DNA from: Glaciecola sp. HTCC2999
Lineage (GTDB): Bacteria > Pseudomonadota > Gammaproteobacteria > Enterobacterales > Alteromonadaceae
Assembly (NCBI RefSeq): GCF_000155775.1
Contig: NZ_DS989814.1
Coordinates: 126,360 to 190,359, forward strand
Reading direction: 5' to 3'
DNA: 64,000 bases
Under the pieces are notes generated by a model. It was given only the letters and a program-made list of their open reading frames with translations. It was not told the origin of the DNA and did no database searches. Of the stretch, positions 28,824-39,074 are shown one piece after another. A program made the position numbers and the translations under genes. Positions within the stretch are counted from its first letter, which is position 1; the number at the start of each line of letters is the position of its first letter.

Positions 28824-29633
28824 ATGTTTAAATATTTACAAGAAGATATAAAGAGCGTTTTTCACCGCGACCCAGCAGCTCGAACGACATTAGAAGTGTT
28901 AACCAACTATCCAGGATTGCATGCCATTTGGGTGCATCGTATAAGTCATCGACTTTGGCATTGGGGCTTAAAATGGTTAGCACGTTCCTTATCGACAGTA
29001 ACACGCTTTCTTACTGGCATTGAAATTCATCCTGGCGCCAAGTTAGGTCGCCGGGTATTTATTGACCATGGTATGGGCGTCGTCATTGGTGAAACAGCTA
29101 TCATAGGTAATGATGTGACCTTATATCATGGGGTCACATTAGGTGGAACCAGTTGGAAGGCGGGTAAACGTCATCCCACTCTAGATGATGGTGTTGTTGT
29201 CGGTGCTGGAGCAAAAGTGCTTGGACCTATTACCATGGGAAAAGGTGCTAAAGTGGGCAGTAATTCAGTCGTAGTTAAAGACGTTCCTGAAAATGCTACT
29301 GTCGTGGGTATTCCCGGTCGCATTATCCTATCAACAGCTGAGTCTCTAGACACCCAAAATGGCAAACGTGCAAAAATTGCTAAAAAATATGGTTTTGATG
29401 CCTATGCTGTTGCGGTTGATAACCCCGATCCAGTCGCCAATGCAATGGGCATGTTACTAGAGCATGTGCACTTGATGGATAATAAAATCCAAGAAATGTG
29501 TAATGTAATCCAATCAATGGGAGGCGACGTGTGCACGGACTCATTGCCTAAAATGGATATGGAAGAGTTTGCAGCGACGGGTCTTGACCCACAAAAAAAC
29601 GTATCAGGCGACGATGACGATTCTAGCAATTAA
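28824..29633 (+). CDS. cysE: Serine O-acetyltransferase
   Basis: Makes O-acetylserine for cysteine synthesis, 269 aa. N-terminal helical part ([19 protein letters not shown]) followed by left-handed beta-helix hexapeptide repeats with the catalytic region [31 protein letters not shown]. The C-terminal tail, which in the family inserts in the active site for cysteine feedback and CysK binding, here ends in an acidic DDDDSSN stretch rather than the classic -GI, an oddity that may mean CysK binding differs. AAAGGG 7 nt before ATG. Cysteine from this pathway feeds IscS next door. Confidence 0.96.
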   Translation: MFKYLQEDIKSVFHRDPAARTTLEVLTNYPGLHAIWVHRISHRLWHWGLKWLARSLSTVTRFLTGIEIHPGAKLGRRVFIDHGMGVVIGETAIIGNDVTLYHGVTLGGTSWKAGKRHPTLDDGVVVGAGAKVLGPITMGKGAKVGSNSVVVKDVPENATVVGIPGRIILSTAESLDTQNGKRAKIAKKYGFDAYAVAVDNPDPVANAMGMLLEHVHLMDNKIQEMCNVIQSMGGDVCTDSLPKMDMEEFAATGLDPQKNVSGDDDDSSN

Positions 29634-29662
29634 ACAATGAAGTTGTTTACGTATCGTTTACA

Positions 29663-29719
29663 ATACTTGACTAAATTAGTCGGTTAAATACTTGACTAAT
29701 TTAGTCGGGTAAGTAAAAT
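29663..29719 (+). promoter_or_regulatory. iscR promoter with two tandem IscR type 1 sites
   Basis: Two direct 25-bp repeats, 29663-29687 and 29688-29712, each of the form ATACTTGACTAAWTTAGTCGG plus G/T and TAA, match the E. coli type 1 IscR motif. The second contains the -35 TTGACT (29692-29697), 16 nt from TAAAAT (29714-29719). [2Fe-2S]-IscR bound here would block RNA polymerase, giving feedback control. Confidence 0.85.
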
Positions 29720-29749
29720 ACCCAGCAACAAAAGAAATGAGTCAGGATT

Positions 29750-30232
29750 ATGAAATTAACATCTAAAGGTCGATACGCAGTCACTGCTATGCTCGATGTG
29801 GCTTTGCATTCTCAGCAAGGTCCAGTATCCCTTTATGATATTTCGATGCGCCAAGAAATTTCGTTATCGTATCTTGAACAATTATTCTCAAAGTTACGTA
29901 AACAACACCTGGTTGAAAGTATTCGTGGTCCTGGTGGCGGTTATCGCTTAGGGAAACCTGCTAATGAGATTGCGGTAGGCGAAGTTATTGCAGCAGTGAA
30001 TGAATCGATTGATGCCACAAAATGTAATGGTAAGGCTGATTGTCAAGGTGGTGAAAAATGCTTAACGCATAACCTGTGGCAAGACTTATCAGACCGTATT
30101 AGTAAATTTTTAGACAATATTACGCTGGGTGAATTGATGGCTAAACAAGATATAAAAGCCATTTCATCTCGTCAGGATGGACAGCAAATAGATGCTGCCA
30201 TTGATAAAATTAACGTTAGTTTTCAAATGTAA
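29750..30232 (+). CDS. iscR: Fe-S cluster assembly regulator IscR
   Basis: Rrf2-family repressor, 160 aa. N-terminal winged HTH ([47 protein letters not shown]). The [2Fe-2S] ligands Cys92, Cys98, Cys104 and His107 are all present at E. coli positions. It senses cluster status and controls its own operon through the two sites just upstream. First gene of iscRSUA-hscBA-fdx. Confidence 0.98.
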   Translation: MKLTSKGRYAVTAMLDVALHSQQGPVSLYDISMRQEISLSYLEQLFSKLRKQHLVESIRGPGGGYRLGKPANEIAVGEVIAAVNESIDATKCNGKADCQGGEKCLTHNLWQDLSDRISKFLDNITLGELMAKQDIKAISSRQDGQQIDAAIDKINVSFQM

Positions 30233-30245
30233 CCGGAGCGCACGA

Positions 30246-31469
30246 ATGAGCGATTTGCACTTACCAATTTATTTAGACTATTCATCTACTACACCTGTCG
30301 ACCCGCGTGTAGCCAAAAAAATGACAGAGTGCCTTGAGATGGAAGGTAACTTCGGTAATCCGGCGTCACGCTCTCACCGTTTTGGTTGGGTAGCAGAAGA
30401 GGCTGTTGATATTGCCCGTAATCAAATTGCCGATTTAGTCAATGCTGATCCTCGAGAGATCGTGTTTACCTCTGGTGCTACTGAGTCAAACAACTTGGCT
30501 ATCAAAGGTGCTGCGAATTTTTATCATAAGCGTGGTAAGCATGTCATCACTTTAAAAACCGAACATAAAGCTGTATTAGATACTTGCCGCCAGTTAGAGC
30601 GTGAAGGCTATGAATTAACTTATCTACAACCAGAACCAAGTGGTTTAGTTGACTTAGGTAAGCTTGAAGCGGCGATGCGAGAAGATACTGTGTTAGTGTC
30701 AATCATGCATGTAAATAATGAGATCGGTGTTATCCAAGATATCGAAGCCATTGGTGAAATGTGTCGTGCTCGTAAAATTTTATTTCATGTCGATGCGGCT
30801 CAATCTACAGGCAAAATCGAAATTGACTTACAAAAATTAAAAGTCGACTTGATGTCTTTTTCTGGCCATAAAACTTATGGTCCAAAGGGAATTGGCGCAT
30901 TATATGTTCGTCGTAAACCGCGTGTGCGCATTGAAGCACAAATTCATGGCGGTGGTCATGAGCGAGGCATGCGTTCTGGTACTCTAGCGACGCACCAAAT
31001 CGTTGGTATGGGCGAAGCCTTCGCGCTAGCCAAACAAGAAATGGCATCTGAGAATGAACGTATTCGGTTGTTACGTGATCGTTTATGGAATGGTATTAAA
31101 GATATGGAAGCCGTATACCTTAATGGCGACTTAGACCAGCGTGTTGTGCATAACTTAAATGTATCATTTGCATACGTAGAGGGTGAGTCACTCATTATGG
31201 CATTAAAAGATATGGCAGTGTCCTCAGGTTCTGCATGTACTTCGGCATCTCTTGAGCCAAGTTACGTATTGCGTGCTTTAGGGCTAAATGACGAATTAGC
31301 GCATAGCTCTATTCGCTTTAGTTTCGGACGCTTTACCACAGAAGCCGAAATCGATTATGTTATCGGTGTTATAAACAATGCCATCGGTAAACTGCGAGAG
31401 ATGTCGCCGCTTTGGGATATGTACAAAGATGGTGTTGATTTAGCTAGTGTTGAATGGGTTCACCACTAA
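30246..31469 (+). CDS. iscS: Cysteine desulfurase IscS
   Basis: PLP enzyme that takes sulfur from cysteine for Fe-S clusters and tRNA thiolation, 407 aa (E. coli 404). PLP lysine in [11 protein letters not shown], persulfide cysteine in [21 protein letters not shown]. Start ATG at 30246 ([19 protein letters not shown]) follows CCGGAG; a longer in-frame start overlapping iscR has no homology support. Confidence 0.98.
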   Translation: MSDLHLPIYLDYSSTTPVDPRVAKKMTECLEMEGNFGNPASRSHRFGWVAEEAVDIARNQIADLVNADPREIVFTSGATESNNLAIKGAANFYHKRGKHVITLKTEHKAVLDTCRQLEREGYELTYLQPEPSGLVDLGKLEAAMREDTVLVSIMHVNNEIGVIQDIEAIGEMCRARKILFHVDAAQSTGKIEIDLQKLKVDLMSFSGHKTYGPKGIGALYVRRKPRVRIEAQIHGGGHERGMRSGTLATHQIVGMGEAFALAKQEMASENERIRLLRDRLWNGIKDMEAVYLNGDLDQRVVHNLNVSFAYVEGESLIMALKDMAVSSGSACTSASLEPSYVLRALGLNDELAHSSIRFSFGRFTTEAEIDYVIGVINNAIGKLREMSPLWDMYKDGVDLASVEWVHH

Positions 31470-31532
31470 GTATTATTGAAACAATGTGTGCGTTAGGTAC
31501 AATACCCCGCCACAAATATAGAGGTAACAACA

Positions 31533-31913
31533 ATGGCTTACAGCGAAAAAGTAATTGATCACTATGAAAACCCTCGTAATGTAGGTGGGTTTGATAAAGA
31601 CGACAAAAATATTGCAACGGGTATGGTTGGCGCACCTGCATGTGGTGACGTGATGAAGCTACAATTAAAAGTAGGTGAAAACGGTGTGATTGAAGATGCT
31701 AAGTTTAAGACCTATGGCTGTGGTTCAGCAATTGCGTCTAGTTCACTTGTCACCGAATGGGTCAAAGGCAAAACATTAGACGAAGCAACGACAATCAAAA
31801 ATACGGATATTGCTGAAGAATTAGCATTACCGCCAGTGAAAATACATTGTTCAATTTTGGCAGAAGATGCAATCAAAGCAGCTGTTGCTGATTACAAAGC
31901 CAAAAACGCATAA
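31533..31913 (+). CDS. iscU: Fe-S cluster scaffold IscU
   Basis: 126 aa. The three cluster-ligand cysteines Cys37 (GAPACGD), Cys63 (YGCGSAIASS) and Cys106 (IHCSILAEDAI) are at canonical positions, and LPPVK, the HscA recognition motif, is at 99-103. Receives sulfur from IscS and hands clusters on with HscA/HscB help. Confidence 0.98.
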   Translation: MAYSEKVIDHYENPRNVGGFDKDDKNIATGMVGAPACGDVMKLQLKVGENGVIEDAKFKTYGCGSAIASSSLVTEWVKGKTLDEATTIKNTDIAEELALPPVKIHCSILAEDAIKAAVADYKAKNA

Positions 31914-31941
31914 CCGCTAGTAAAATAATTAAGGAGACCTT

Positions 31942-32265
31942 GTGGGAATTTCAGTATCAGATGCCGCCGCTAAACGTGCTCGTGACTTTTTAGTCAATCG
32001 AGGCTCGGGAATTGGTCTGCGCTTAGGTGTGAAAACTACAGGGTGTTCCGGATTAGCATATGTCTTGGAGTTTGTTGATGAGCTGAATGAAGATGACACT
32101 GTTTTTGAAGATAATGGCGTGAAAATCATTATTGATGGCAAAAGCTTAGTTTATCTAGACGGCACTCAACTTGATTTTGCCAAAGAAGGTCTCAACGAAG
32201 GGTTTCAGTTCGTCAATCCAAACGCCAATGGTGAATGTGGTTGCGGTGAAAGTTTTAACGTTTAA
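31942..32265 (+). CDS. iscA: Fe-S cluster assembly protein IscA
   Basis: A-type carrier, 107 aa, GTG start preceded by AAGGAG. The three invariant cysteines are visible: [11 protein letters not shown] (about 35) and GECGCGESF near the C-terminus. Fourth gene of the isc operon. Confidence 0.97.
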   Translation: MGISVSDAAAKRARDFLVNRGSGIGLRLGVKTTGCSGLAYVLEFVDELNEDDTVFEDNGVKIIIDGKSLVYLDGTQLDFAKEGLNEGFQFVNPNANGECGCGESFNV

Positions 32266-32310
32266 TTTTATACATTTTTATCTTTTTTATTGAAGTGAAT
32301 GGGCAAAGCG

Positions 32311-32829
32311 ATGAACTATTTTCAGTTGTTTAATTTACCTGTATCACTTAACCTAGATAAAGCGCAACTTAGTCGTGCTTATCAAGCGTTACAACAACTC
32401 ACCCATCCAGATAAATTTGCGTCTGGTTCCGATCAAGAAAAGCGTATCGCGCTACAAAAAAATGCCCAAATCAATGACGCTTACACGACCTTAAAACATC
32501 CCTTATCTAGAGCTCAGCATATGCTAGCATTGCGTGGAATGGAAATTAATGGTGAGCAACAGACGATGCAAGATACTGCTTTTCTAATGCAACAGATGGA
32601 GTTACGTGAAGCGCTGGAAGATGCTCGTGATAATGAAGATGCGCTGTTAAAATTTTCAGATGAATTATCCCTCGAGATAAAACAAAAAATAGGCCAATTA
32701 GAAGCATTATTTGACGCTCCTGAGACATCAAAACAGAACGAAGAAATTGCACACGAAATTAGAAAACTCACCTTTATTTATAAGTTCCAATCTCAAGTGG
32801 AACATCACCTAGAATTATTAGAAGAGTAA
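32311..32829 (+). CDS. hscB: Fe-S co-chaperone HscB
   Basis: J-domain protein, 172 aa, that delivers IscU to HscA. J-domain MNYFQLFNLPVSLNLD with the essential HPDKF motif (about 32-36), then the C-terminal three-helix IscU-binding domain (DTAFLMQQMELREALED). An ATG at 32299 would add four residues; the ATG at 32311 matches the family start. Confidence 0.96.
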   Translation: MNYFQLFNLPVSLNLDKAQLSRAYQALQQLTHPDKFASGSDQEKRIALQKNAQINDAYTTLKHPLSRAQHMLALRGMEINGEQQTMQDTAFLMQQMELREALEDARDNEDALLKFSDELSLEIKQKIGQLEALFDAPETSKQNEEIAHEIRKLTFIYKFQSQVEHHLELLEE

Positions 32830-32832
32830 GCA

Positions 32833-34698
32833 ATGGCATTATTACAAATTGCAGAGCCTGGACAAGCTGCAGCACCTCATCAACGAAGATTGGCCATTGG
32901 TATTGATTTAGGCACCACTAATTCATTAGTGGCTTCTGTCCGCAGTGGCCAGGCACAAACATTACCCGATGAACAAGGTCGAGCTTTATTGCCTTCTGTT
33001 GTACATTATGATCAAGATAAGGTTACTGTTGGCTACACTGCGCAAGCGCTTGCCGACAAGGATCCTAGTAACACCATTGTTTCGGTTAAACGTTTCATGG
33101 GACAAGCCCTTTGTGATGTGACCGCGAAATGGCAACATCTTCCTTACCAATTTGCTCCTCAAGAAAATCAACAAGTCGCGATCATGGCCGGTGGCCAAGC
33201 TCGTAACCCTATTGGTGTTTCTGCTGATATACTGCGCACCCTTAAAAACAGAGCTGAAGCTTCTTTAGGTGATCAGTTAACCGGTGCCGTGGTGACTGTA
33301 CCCGCTTATTTTGATGATGCTCAACGTCAAGGTACCAAAGATGCCGCTCAACTCGCTGGATTGAACGTGTTACGTTTATTAAACGAACCTACAGCGGCGG
33401 CGATTGCTTACGGCTTAGATACCGGGCAAGAGGGTGTGATTGCGGTCTATGACTTAGGCGGTGGTACCTTTGATATCTCAATACTACGTTTGCATAAAGG
33501 CATATTTGAAGTGCTAGCAACGGGGGGAGATGCGGCTTTAGGAGGCGATGATTTTGACCATGCTATTGCCAATTACTGGATCACTCAATGGTCATTAAAT
33601 GATGACCAAAAAACGTTAGCTTACCGCAGGCTAATTACATTAGCGAAAGCAACTAAACAAGCATTGTCAGATACTGCAAATATCACACAAACATTTGATT
33701 TAGACGGTCAAATATTCGATGCATCCCTGTCTAAAGATATATTTGAAGCATGTGTTTCTGGGTTAGTTAAACAAACTATTAAAGCGTGTCGTCGCAGCTT
33801 AAAAGATGCTGACGTTGAAAAAGATGATATCGTTGAAGTGGTGATGGTAGGCGGCTCTACTCGAGTGCCTTTAGTACGCGAACAAGTCGGTGAATTTTTT
33901 GGCCGCACTCCTCTGACTTCAATTGATCCTGACCAAGTCGTCGCGATTGGTGCAGCAACGCAAGCAGATATCTTAGCGGGTAATAAACCTGATTCAGATA
34001 TGTTGTTATTAGACGTATTGCCTTTATCGCTAGGGTTAGAAACCATGGGTGGATTAGTGGAAAAAGTGATCCCACGTAATACGACGATCCCAGTAGCAAA
34101 AGCCCAAGAGTTTACGACATTTAAAGATGGTCAAACGGCCATGATGATCCACGTATTGCAAGGTGAACGCGAATTAGTCGATGATTGTCGCTCTTTAGCT
34201 CGTTTCAACTTAACCGGTATTCCGCCAATGACCGCCGGAGCTGCTCACATCCGAGTGACTTTCCAAGTCGATGCAGATGGGTTGCTGAACGTTACAGCAA
34301 TGGAAAAATCTACTGGAGTACAAGCAGAAATCCAAGTGAAACCATCGTTTGGTTTAGCCGAAAATCAAATCACAGAAATGTTAAGTGCTTCTATGAGTCA
34401 CGCCAAAGAGGATATGCAAGCGCGCATGTTGAGAGAGCAACAAGTGGAAGCTGATCGTGTACTTGAGGCACTGATTGCGGCTTTAACACCGGATGCGAAA
34501 CAATTACTCAGCACTGATGAGTTAACTCACTTAGAAAACACAATGTTGGCACTTGCAAACATTGCTAAAGGTGATGATACTCAAGCGATAAAAGATGCGA
34601 TAGCAAAAGTCGATCAAGCATCTCAGGATTTTGCGGCTCGCCGTATGGATCAATCAATTCAACAAGCATTAGCCGGTCAGTCGGTTAATGATATTTAA
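32833..34698 (+). CDS. hscA: Fe-S-specific Hsp70 chaperone HscA
   Basis: 621 aa. ATPase domain with [61 protein letters not shown] and [12 protein letters not shown], then interdomain linker [19 protein letters not shown] and substrate domain. Starts 3 bp after hscB. It drives cluster release from IscU. Confidence 0.98.
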   Translation: MALLQIAEPGQAAAPHQRRLAIGIDLGTTNSLVASVRSGQAQTLPDEQGRALLPSVVHYDQDKVTVGYTAQALADKDPSNTIVSVKRFMGQALCDVTAKWQHLPYQFAPQENQQVAIMAGGQARNPIGVSADILRTLKNRAEASLGDQLTGAVVTVPAYFDDAQRQGTKDAAQLAGLNVLRLLNEPTAAAIAYGLDTGQEGVIAVYDLGGGTFDISILRLHKGIFEVLATGGDAALGGDDFDHAIANYWITQWSLNDDQKTLAYRRLITLAKATKQALSDTANITQTFDLDGQIFDASLSKDIFEACVSGLVKQTIKACRRSLKDADVEKDDIVEVVMVGGSTRVPLVREQVGEFFGRTPLTSIDPDQVVAIGAATQADILAGNKPDSDMLLLDVLPLSLGLETMGGLVEKVIPRNTTIPVAKAQEFTTFKDGQTAMMIHVLQGERELVDDCRSLARFNLTGIPPMTAGAAHIRVTFQVDADGLLNVTAMEKSTGVQAEIQVKPSFGLAENQITEMLSASMSHAKEDMQARMLREQQVEADRVLEALIAALTPDAKQLLSTDELTHLENTMLALANIAKGDDTQAIKDAIAKVDQASQDFAARRMDQSIQQALAGQSVNDI

Positions 34699-34716
34699 AT
34701 AGGCAGAGAAGACCTT

Positions 34717-35055
34717 ATGACTCAGATAATATTTTTACCTCATGAAGAATTATGTCCAGATGGTGCAGTACTAGAAGCGAACAAGGGTGATTCTGTATTA
34801 GATGTAGCGTTAAAAAACGGTATCGGTATAGAACATGCCTGTGAAAAATCATGTGCGTGCACGACTTGTCATATTATTGTACGTGAAGGATTTGATTCAC
34901 TTGCGGAAAGTGATGAGTTAGAAGATGATTTATTAGATAAAGCGTGGGGTCTAGAGCCTGAATCTCGTTTAGGCTGTCAGGCATTCGTCAATGATCAAGA
35001 TCTGGTTGTGGAAATTCCGAAGTACACACTCAATCATGCTAGTGAAGATCACTAG
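34717..35055 (+). CDS. fdx: Isc-type [2Fe-2S] ferredoxin
   Basis: 112 aa adrenodoxin-type ferredoxin supplying electrons to cluster assembly. Cluster cysteines in CEKSCACTTCHI and LGCQAF. Last recognisable isc gene: the small iscX that follows fdx in E. coli is absent, the next gene being ndk. Confidence 0.97.
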   Translation: MTQIIFLPHEELCPDGAVLEANKGDSVLDVALKNGIGIEHACEKSCACTTCHIIVREGFDSLAESDELEDDLLDKAWGLEPESRLGCQAFVNDQDLVVEIPKYTLNHASEDH

Positions 35056-35153
35056 CGTAAAAATAATAAATCATTAGTGTTTTTATGTAGTTTTGCATAT
35101 AATCACGCAAAATTTAGAGTCAAACGACACAAACTATTTAATTGGAGCCCATC

Positions 35154-35585
35154 ATGGCATTGGAAAGAACTTTTTCTATTATTAAACCTGACGCAGTTGC
35201 TAAAAACGTAATCGGCGCTATCTACAACCGTTTTGAATCAGCAGGTCTTCGTATTGTTGCTTCTAAAATGGTACATTTGAGCAAAGAGCAAGCGGAAGGT
35301 TTTTATGCAGAGCATAAAGAGCGTCCTTTCTTTGGTGCATTAGTCTCTTTCATGACTTCTGGTCCTGTCATGGTTCAAGTACTTGAAGGTGAAAATGCAG
35401 TGGTTAAGAACCGTGAGATTATGGGTGCAACTAACCCAGCAGAAGCGGCAGCAGGCACACTCCGTGCTGACTACGCTGAGTCAATTGACGAAAATGCCGT
35501 TCACGGTTCAGATGCACCTGAGTCTGCAGCTCGCGAAATTGCATATTTCTTCTCTGACGAAGAAGTTTGCCCACGCACTCGCTAA
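35154..35585 (+). CDS. ndk: Nucleoside diphosphate kinase
   Basis: 143 aa, transfers gamma phosphate between nucleotides through phospho-His117 ([12 protein letters not shown]). N-terminus [15 protein letters not shown] is typical; a TTG at 35142 is in frame but GGAG lies 6 nt before the ATG at 35154. A TATAAT at 35098-35103 may be its own -10. Followed by a strong terminator. Confidence 0.98.
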   Translation: MALERTFSIIKPDAVAKNVIGAIYNRFESAGLRIVASKMVHLSKEQAEGFYAEHKERPFFGALVSFMTSGPVMVQVLEGENAVVKNREIMGATNPAEAAAGTLRADYAESIDENAVHGSDAPESAAREIAYFFSDEEVCPRTR

Positions 35586-35603
35586 GCGCTCAAAAATTGT
35601 TGT

Positions 35604-35628
35604 AAAGGGAGCTTAATGCTCCCTTTTT
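35604..35628 (+). terminator. Intrinsic terminator after ndk
   Basis: AAGGGAGC (35605-35612), loop TTAAT, GCTCCCTT (35618-35625), then Ts to 35628. Perfect stem. Confidence 0.9.
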
Positions 35629-35678
35629 CGTTTGTTACATTGTGACTATTTTATTGTTTACTTAATTAGGCCAACCAT

Positions 35679-36848
35679 ATGACTACGGTTACCGTTACTC
35701 CCGATAATAATGCTTCGCAAGCACCTACCAAGAAAACCAACTTGTTGGATTTGACTCGCTCTGGTATGCGTGAATTTTTATCATCAATTGGAGAGAAGCC
35801 GTTTCGTGCGGACCAAATTATGCAATGGATTTATCACCATGGCGTAAGCTCTGTTGATGAAATGTCGAATATTAACAAACAGCTTAAAGCTAAACTGAAC
35901 ACTCATGCAGAAATTGTCGCACCTGAGATTGCTTACCAACAAAATGCGACGGATGGCACGATCAAATTTGCGTTAACTTTAAACGGTGGCCAAGAAGTTG
36001 AAGCGGTATGGATCCCTGAGACAGACCGAGCCACTTTATGTGTTTCATCGCAAGTCGGTTGTGCCTTAGAGTGCACATTTTGTTCTACTGCACAGCAAGG
36101 TTTCAACCGTAACTTATCGGTAAGTGAAATTATTGGTCAAGTCTGGCGTGTCGCAACGACAATCGGCTTATCAAAAGATACAGCAAAACGACCCATTACC
36201 AACGTAGTCATGATGGGAATGGGCGAGCCGTTATTGAATCTTAAAAATGTCGTACCCGCGATGGAATTAATGATGGATGATTATGGCTTTGGTTTATCTA
36301 AACGCCGAGTCACTTTATCAACATCGGGTGTAGTGCCAGCATTAGATATGCTAGGTGACCAAATTGATGTGGCACTTGCTATATCACTGCACGCACCGAA
36401 TGACACATTGCGTGATGAAATCGTACCGGTGAATAAAAAGTACAATATTGAAACTTTTTTAGCCGGTGTTCGTCGATATTTAGACAAATCCAAAGCGAAT
36501 CAAGGTAAGGTCACAGTCGAATATGTCATGCTATCGCACATTAATGACAGTACGGATCAAGCCCATGAGTTAGCAAAAGTGCTATCAGGCACCCCGTGTA
36601 AGATTAATTTAATTCCATTTAATCCATACCCAGGATCACCCTATACATGTTCGAGTAACTCTCGTATTGACCGTTTTTCTAAAGTATTGATGGCGGCAGG
36701 ATATACCGTTATGGTCCGTAAAACTCGTGGTGATGATATTGATGCAGCGTGCGGACAGTTAGTCGGTGATGTTGTTGACCGCACAAAACGTATGCTTAAA
36801 AAACAGTTAAAAGGTCAACCAATTTCAGTTAAAGTAGAAAAAGAATAA
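35679..36848 (+). CDS. rlmN: Dual-specificity 23S rRNA/tRNA adenine-C2 methyltransferase RlmN
   Basis: Radical SAM enzyme, 389 aa, methylating A2503 of 23S rRNA and A37 of some tRNAs. Cluster motif [11 protein letters not shown] (CX3CX2C), MGMGEPLLN, and the second catalytic cysteine in [13 protein letters not shown] near the C-terminus. Starts the rlmN-pilF-rodZ-ispG cluster. Confidence 0.97.
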   Translation: MTTVTVTPDNNASQAPTKKTNLLDLTRSGMREFLSSIGEKPFRADQIMQWIYHHGVSSVDEMSNINKQLKAKLNTHAEIVAPEIAYQQNATDGTIKFALTLNGGQEVEAVWIPETDRATLCVSSQVGCALECTFCSTAQQGFNRNLSVSEIIGQVWRVATTIGLSKDTAKRPITNVVMMGMGEPLLNLKNVVPAMELMMDDYGFGLSKRRVTLSTSGVVPALDMLGDQIDVALAISLHAPNDTLRDEIVPVNKKYNIETFLAGVRRYLDKSKANQGKVTVEYVMLSHINDSTDQAHELAKVLSGTPCKINLIPFNPYPGSPYTCSSNSRIDRFSKVLMAAGYTVMVRKTRGDDIDAACGQLVGDVVDRTKRMLKKQLKGQPISVKVEKE

Positions 36849-36884
36849 GCCATTGAAGGCATTTTGTTTAAGGTAGAACAAAGT

Positions 36885-37892
36885 ATGTGGAAAGCTGTCA
36901 ACGTTATTGTGCTAATGAGCATCTTATGTGGTTGTATGAGCATTCAAACAGGAAACTCCAACACGGTACCTGATCCTTTAGCTGCTGCGAAAAATCGCTT
37001 AACATTAGGTTTGACCTATTTACGGTCCAACAATTTCCAACAAGCAAAATTTAACATTGATAAAGCGTTGGATTTTGCTCCTCGATATGCAGAGGCCCAT
37101 TATGGTCTGGCCTATTACTATCAAAAAGTAGATGAAAATAAACTGGCTGATGAAAGCTACCTAGTGGCGATAAATTTAGACCCTAACAATGCAGAGATAG
37201 CGAACTCATACGGTGCCTTTTTGTGTACACAAACACGTTACTCTGAGGCGCAAGCGTATTTCAATTTAGCGATTAATAACCCAAGTTATTTATCGACTTC
37301 TCAAAGCTATGAAAATTTAGCGATTTGTAGTCAGTCTCAAGGTGATATTACGGCTGCGATTGATTACTTAAATAGAGCGTTAAACTTTGAACCTACTCGT
37401 CAAACAAGTTTATATTTATTGGCGGAATTATATGCATCGAAAAATCAGCATGAAAAGGCCCTGGCGACGATTACTACTTATGAGCGTATCTTAGGGCCTA
37501 ACCCCGATTCCATGTTTTTAAGTTTTGAAATAGAGCTATCACAAGGTGATCAACGAAAAGCCCAACAAATCCTTGATACTTTGGCGTCTGGATATCCTGA
37601 ACATCCCAATACTATTTTAGCCAAACAACAACTAGCAGCATTCGTTAAGCACATGGTAAAACAGAGGTCATCAGCGGTTTCTAGCATAGTTCCAGATGAT
37701 CTTGATAATGCAAGTTTGAATCATCAAGAAACAAATGCTACTCCCAGTATTCATACCTTAGCGAAAGGTGAAACACTCTATCGTTTATCACGTGTTTATA
37801 ATGTATCTGTGTCTGATATCATGTCATGGAATAATATTAAACAAACAGATACTTTATCCATTGGTATAAAACTCATTGTTGGTTACAATTAA
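36885..37892 (+). CDS. pilF: PilF/PilW-type TPR lipoprotein with C-terminal LysM domain
   Basis: 335 aa. Lipoprotein signal MWKAVNVIVLMSILCGC (Cys17), five or six TPR units (RLTLGLTYLRSNNFQQAKFNIDKALDFAPRYAEAHYGLAYYY, then repeats to about 240), a ~45-residue spacer, and a LysM domain IHTLAKGETLYRLSRVYNVSVSDIMSWNNIKQTDTLSIGIKLIV at the end. PilF is the outer-membrane pilotin needed for PilQ secretin assembly; most are about 250 aa and lack LysM, so the peptidoglycan-binding tail is notable. ATG at 36885 is preferred to the TTG at 36864. Position between rlmN and rodZ is the conserved one. Confidence 0.9.
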   Translation: MWKAVNVIVLMSILCGCMSIQTGNSNTVPDPLAAAKNRLTLGLTYLRSNNFQQAKFNIDKALDFAPRYAEAHYGLAYYYQKVDENKLADESYLVAINLDPNNAEIANSYGAFLCTQTRYSEAQAYFNLAINNPSYLSTSQSYENLAICSQSQGDITAAIDYLNRALNFEPTRQTSLYLLAELYASKNQHEKALATITTYERILGPNPDSMFLSFEIELSQGDQRKAQQILDTLASGYPEHPNTILAKQQLAAFVKHMVKQRSSAVSSIVPDDLDNASLNHQETNATPSIHTLAKGETLYRLSRVYNVSVSDIMSWNNIKQTDTLSIGIKLIVGYN

Positions 37893-37938
37893 CTCAACTT
37901 TATAGCGTCGTTATTATTGAAAGGAAATATCAATCCTC

Positions 37939-39069
37939 ATGACAGAATCCAGCCAAATGGAAACACCATTAGATTCACCTGGCTTATTACTGGCTGAAGC
38001 TCGTCGAGCTAAACAGTTATCTACTGATGACGTTGCAAAACGATTGTGCTTAAAAGTGAATATCATTGAAGCGTTAGAAAAAGATGAATTACTTCCCAGT
38101 ATTTCGTTAACGTTCATTAAAGGGTATACACGCTCATATGCGAAATTATTAGGCTTAGATGAAGTACATATCATTACATTATTTAATGATTTTCACGCGA
38201 GTGAAACACTAATAGCTCCTAAAAAAATGCAAAGCTTTTCCCGTAAAGTTGCCAAAGAAAATAACGATTCTCGTTGGATGTTGGTCACTTATAGTTTAAT
38301 TGCAGTTGTACTGATTTTGATTGTCATTTGGTGGAGCCAACAAAATTCTGAAAACTTCTTTGCATCACCTAGTTCTGTTCCTGCGTTGAATAGCAGTGAG
38401 GCCGACCTTCCTGTCGCATCGACAACTGAGCAGCTTCAAAATACCAGTACAATACCGTCTAATTTAAATGAGAAGCAAACAACAAATTCTCTAGACTCTG
38501 TTGATTCCATCTCTTCTAATGGTGATTTAGCTGGCAACCTTCCAGAGGAGTCAATTCTGACCGAGTCACTTCTGACGGAGACACTTCCGACGGAGACATC
38601 CTCACTCGAAGAACCATCGGTTGCAATGTTAACTGAACAGAATAATTCTCTAGAATCTAATGATTTAAATCAGGTTGAACAAGAAACGATCCCTGATTTT
38701 GTCCCAGACAAGGTCCAAGGGAATATTGCACAAGTACTCGACTTACTTGAAAATGATGCTCCTGACGTGGAATCTGAATTACGTTTATTTGATGATGATA
38801 TGTCAGCATCAAATGATGTGGAGATTGTCGAATTAATGTTTACTTTTAGTAATGATTGTTGGATAAAAATTACCGACGCAACCGGCAATGACATTGCTTA
38901 TGGCGTGAAAAAACAAGGACGCGTTATGCCAGTGAGTGGGCAGCCTCCTTTTTCAGTCATTCTTGGCGCTCCTGCCTCTGTAAAAGTTAACTATGCTGGT
39001 GAGCCAGTGGATATCTCATTTTTACCATCAGACCGTACCGGTCGTTTTGTGTTACCGTTACAGGAATAA
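37939..39069 (+). CDS. rodZ: Cell-shape protein RodZ
   Basis: 376 aa. Cytosolic HTH_25 domain ([27 protein letters not shown]...), one TM ([20 protein letters not shown], about 113-132), a long acidic Ser/Thr/Glu-rich periplasmic linker and a C-terminal DUF4115 beta domain ([24 protein letters not shown]). It links MreB filaments to the elongation machinery. The linker holds a short tandem repeat [15 protein letters not shown]. Confidence 0.94.
   Translation: MTESSQMETPLDSPGLLLAEARRAKQLSTDDVAKRLCLKVNIIEALEKDELLPSISLTFIKGYTRSYAKLLGLDEVHIITLFNDFHASETLIAPKKMQSFSRKVAKENNDSRWMLVTYSLIAVVLILIVIWWSQQNSENFFASPSSVPALNSSEADLPVASTTEQLQNTSTIPSNLNEKQTTNSLDSVDSISSNGDLAGNLPEESILTESLLTETLPTETSSLEEPSVAMLTEQNNSLESNDLNQVEQETIPDFVPDKVQGNIAQVLDLLENDAPDVESELRLFDDDMSASNDVEIVELMFTFSNDCWIKITDATGNDIAYGVKKQGRVMPVSGQPPFSVILGAPASVKVNYAGEPVDISFLPSDRTGRFVLPLQE
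38550..38610 (+). repeat. 15-bp tandem microrepeat inside rodZ
   Basis: Four imperfect units of the type GAGWCACTTCTGACG, in frame, encode [19 protein letters not shown] in the periplasmic linker. The unit length being a multiple of three keeps the frame if copy number changes. Confidence 0.7.
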
Positions 39070-39074
39070 CGATT

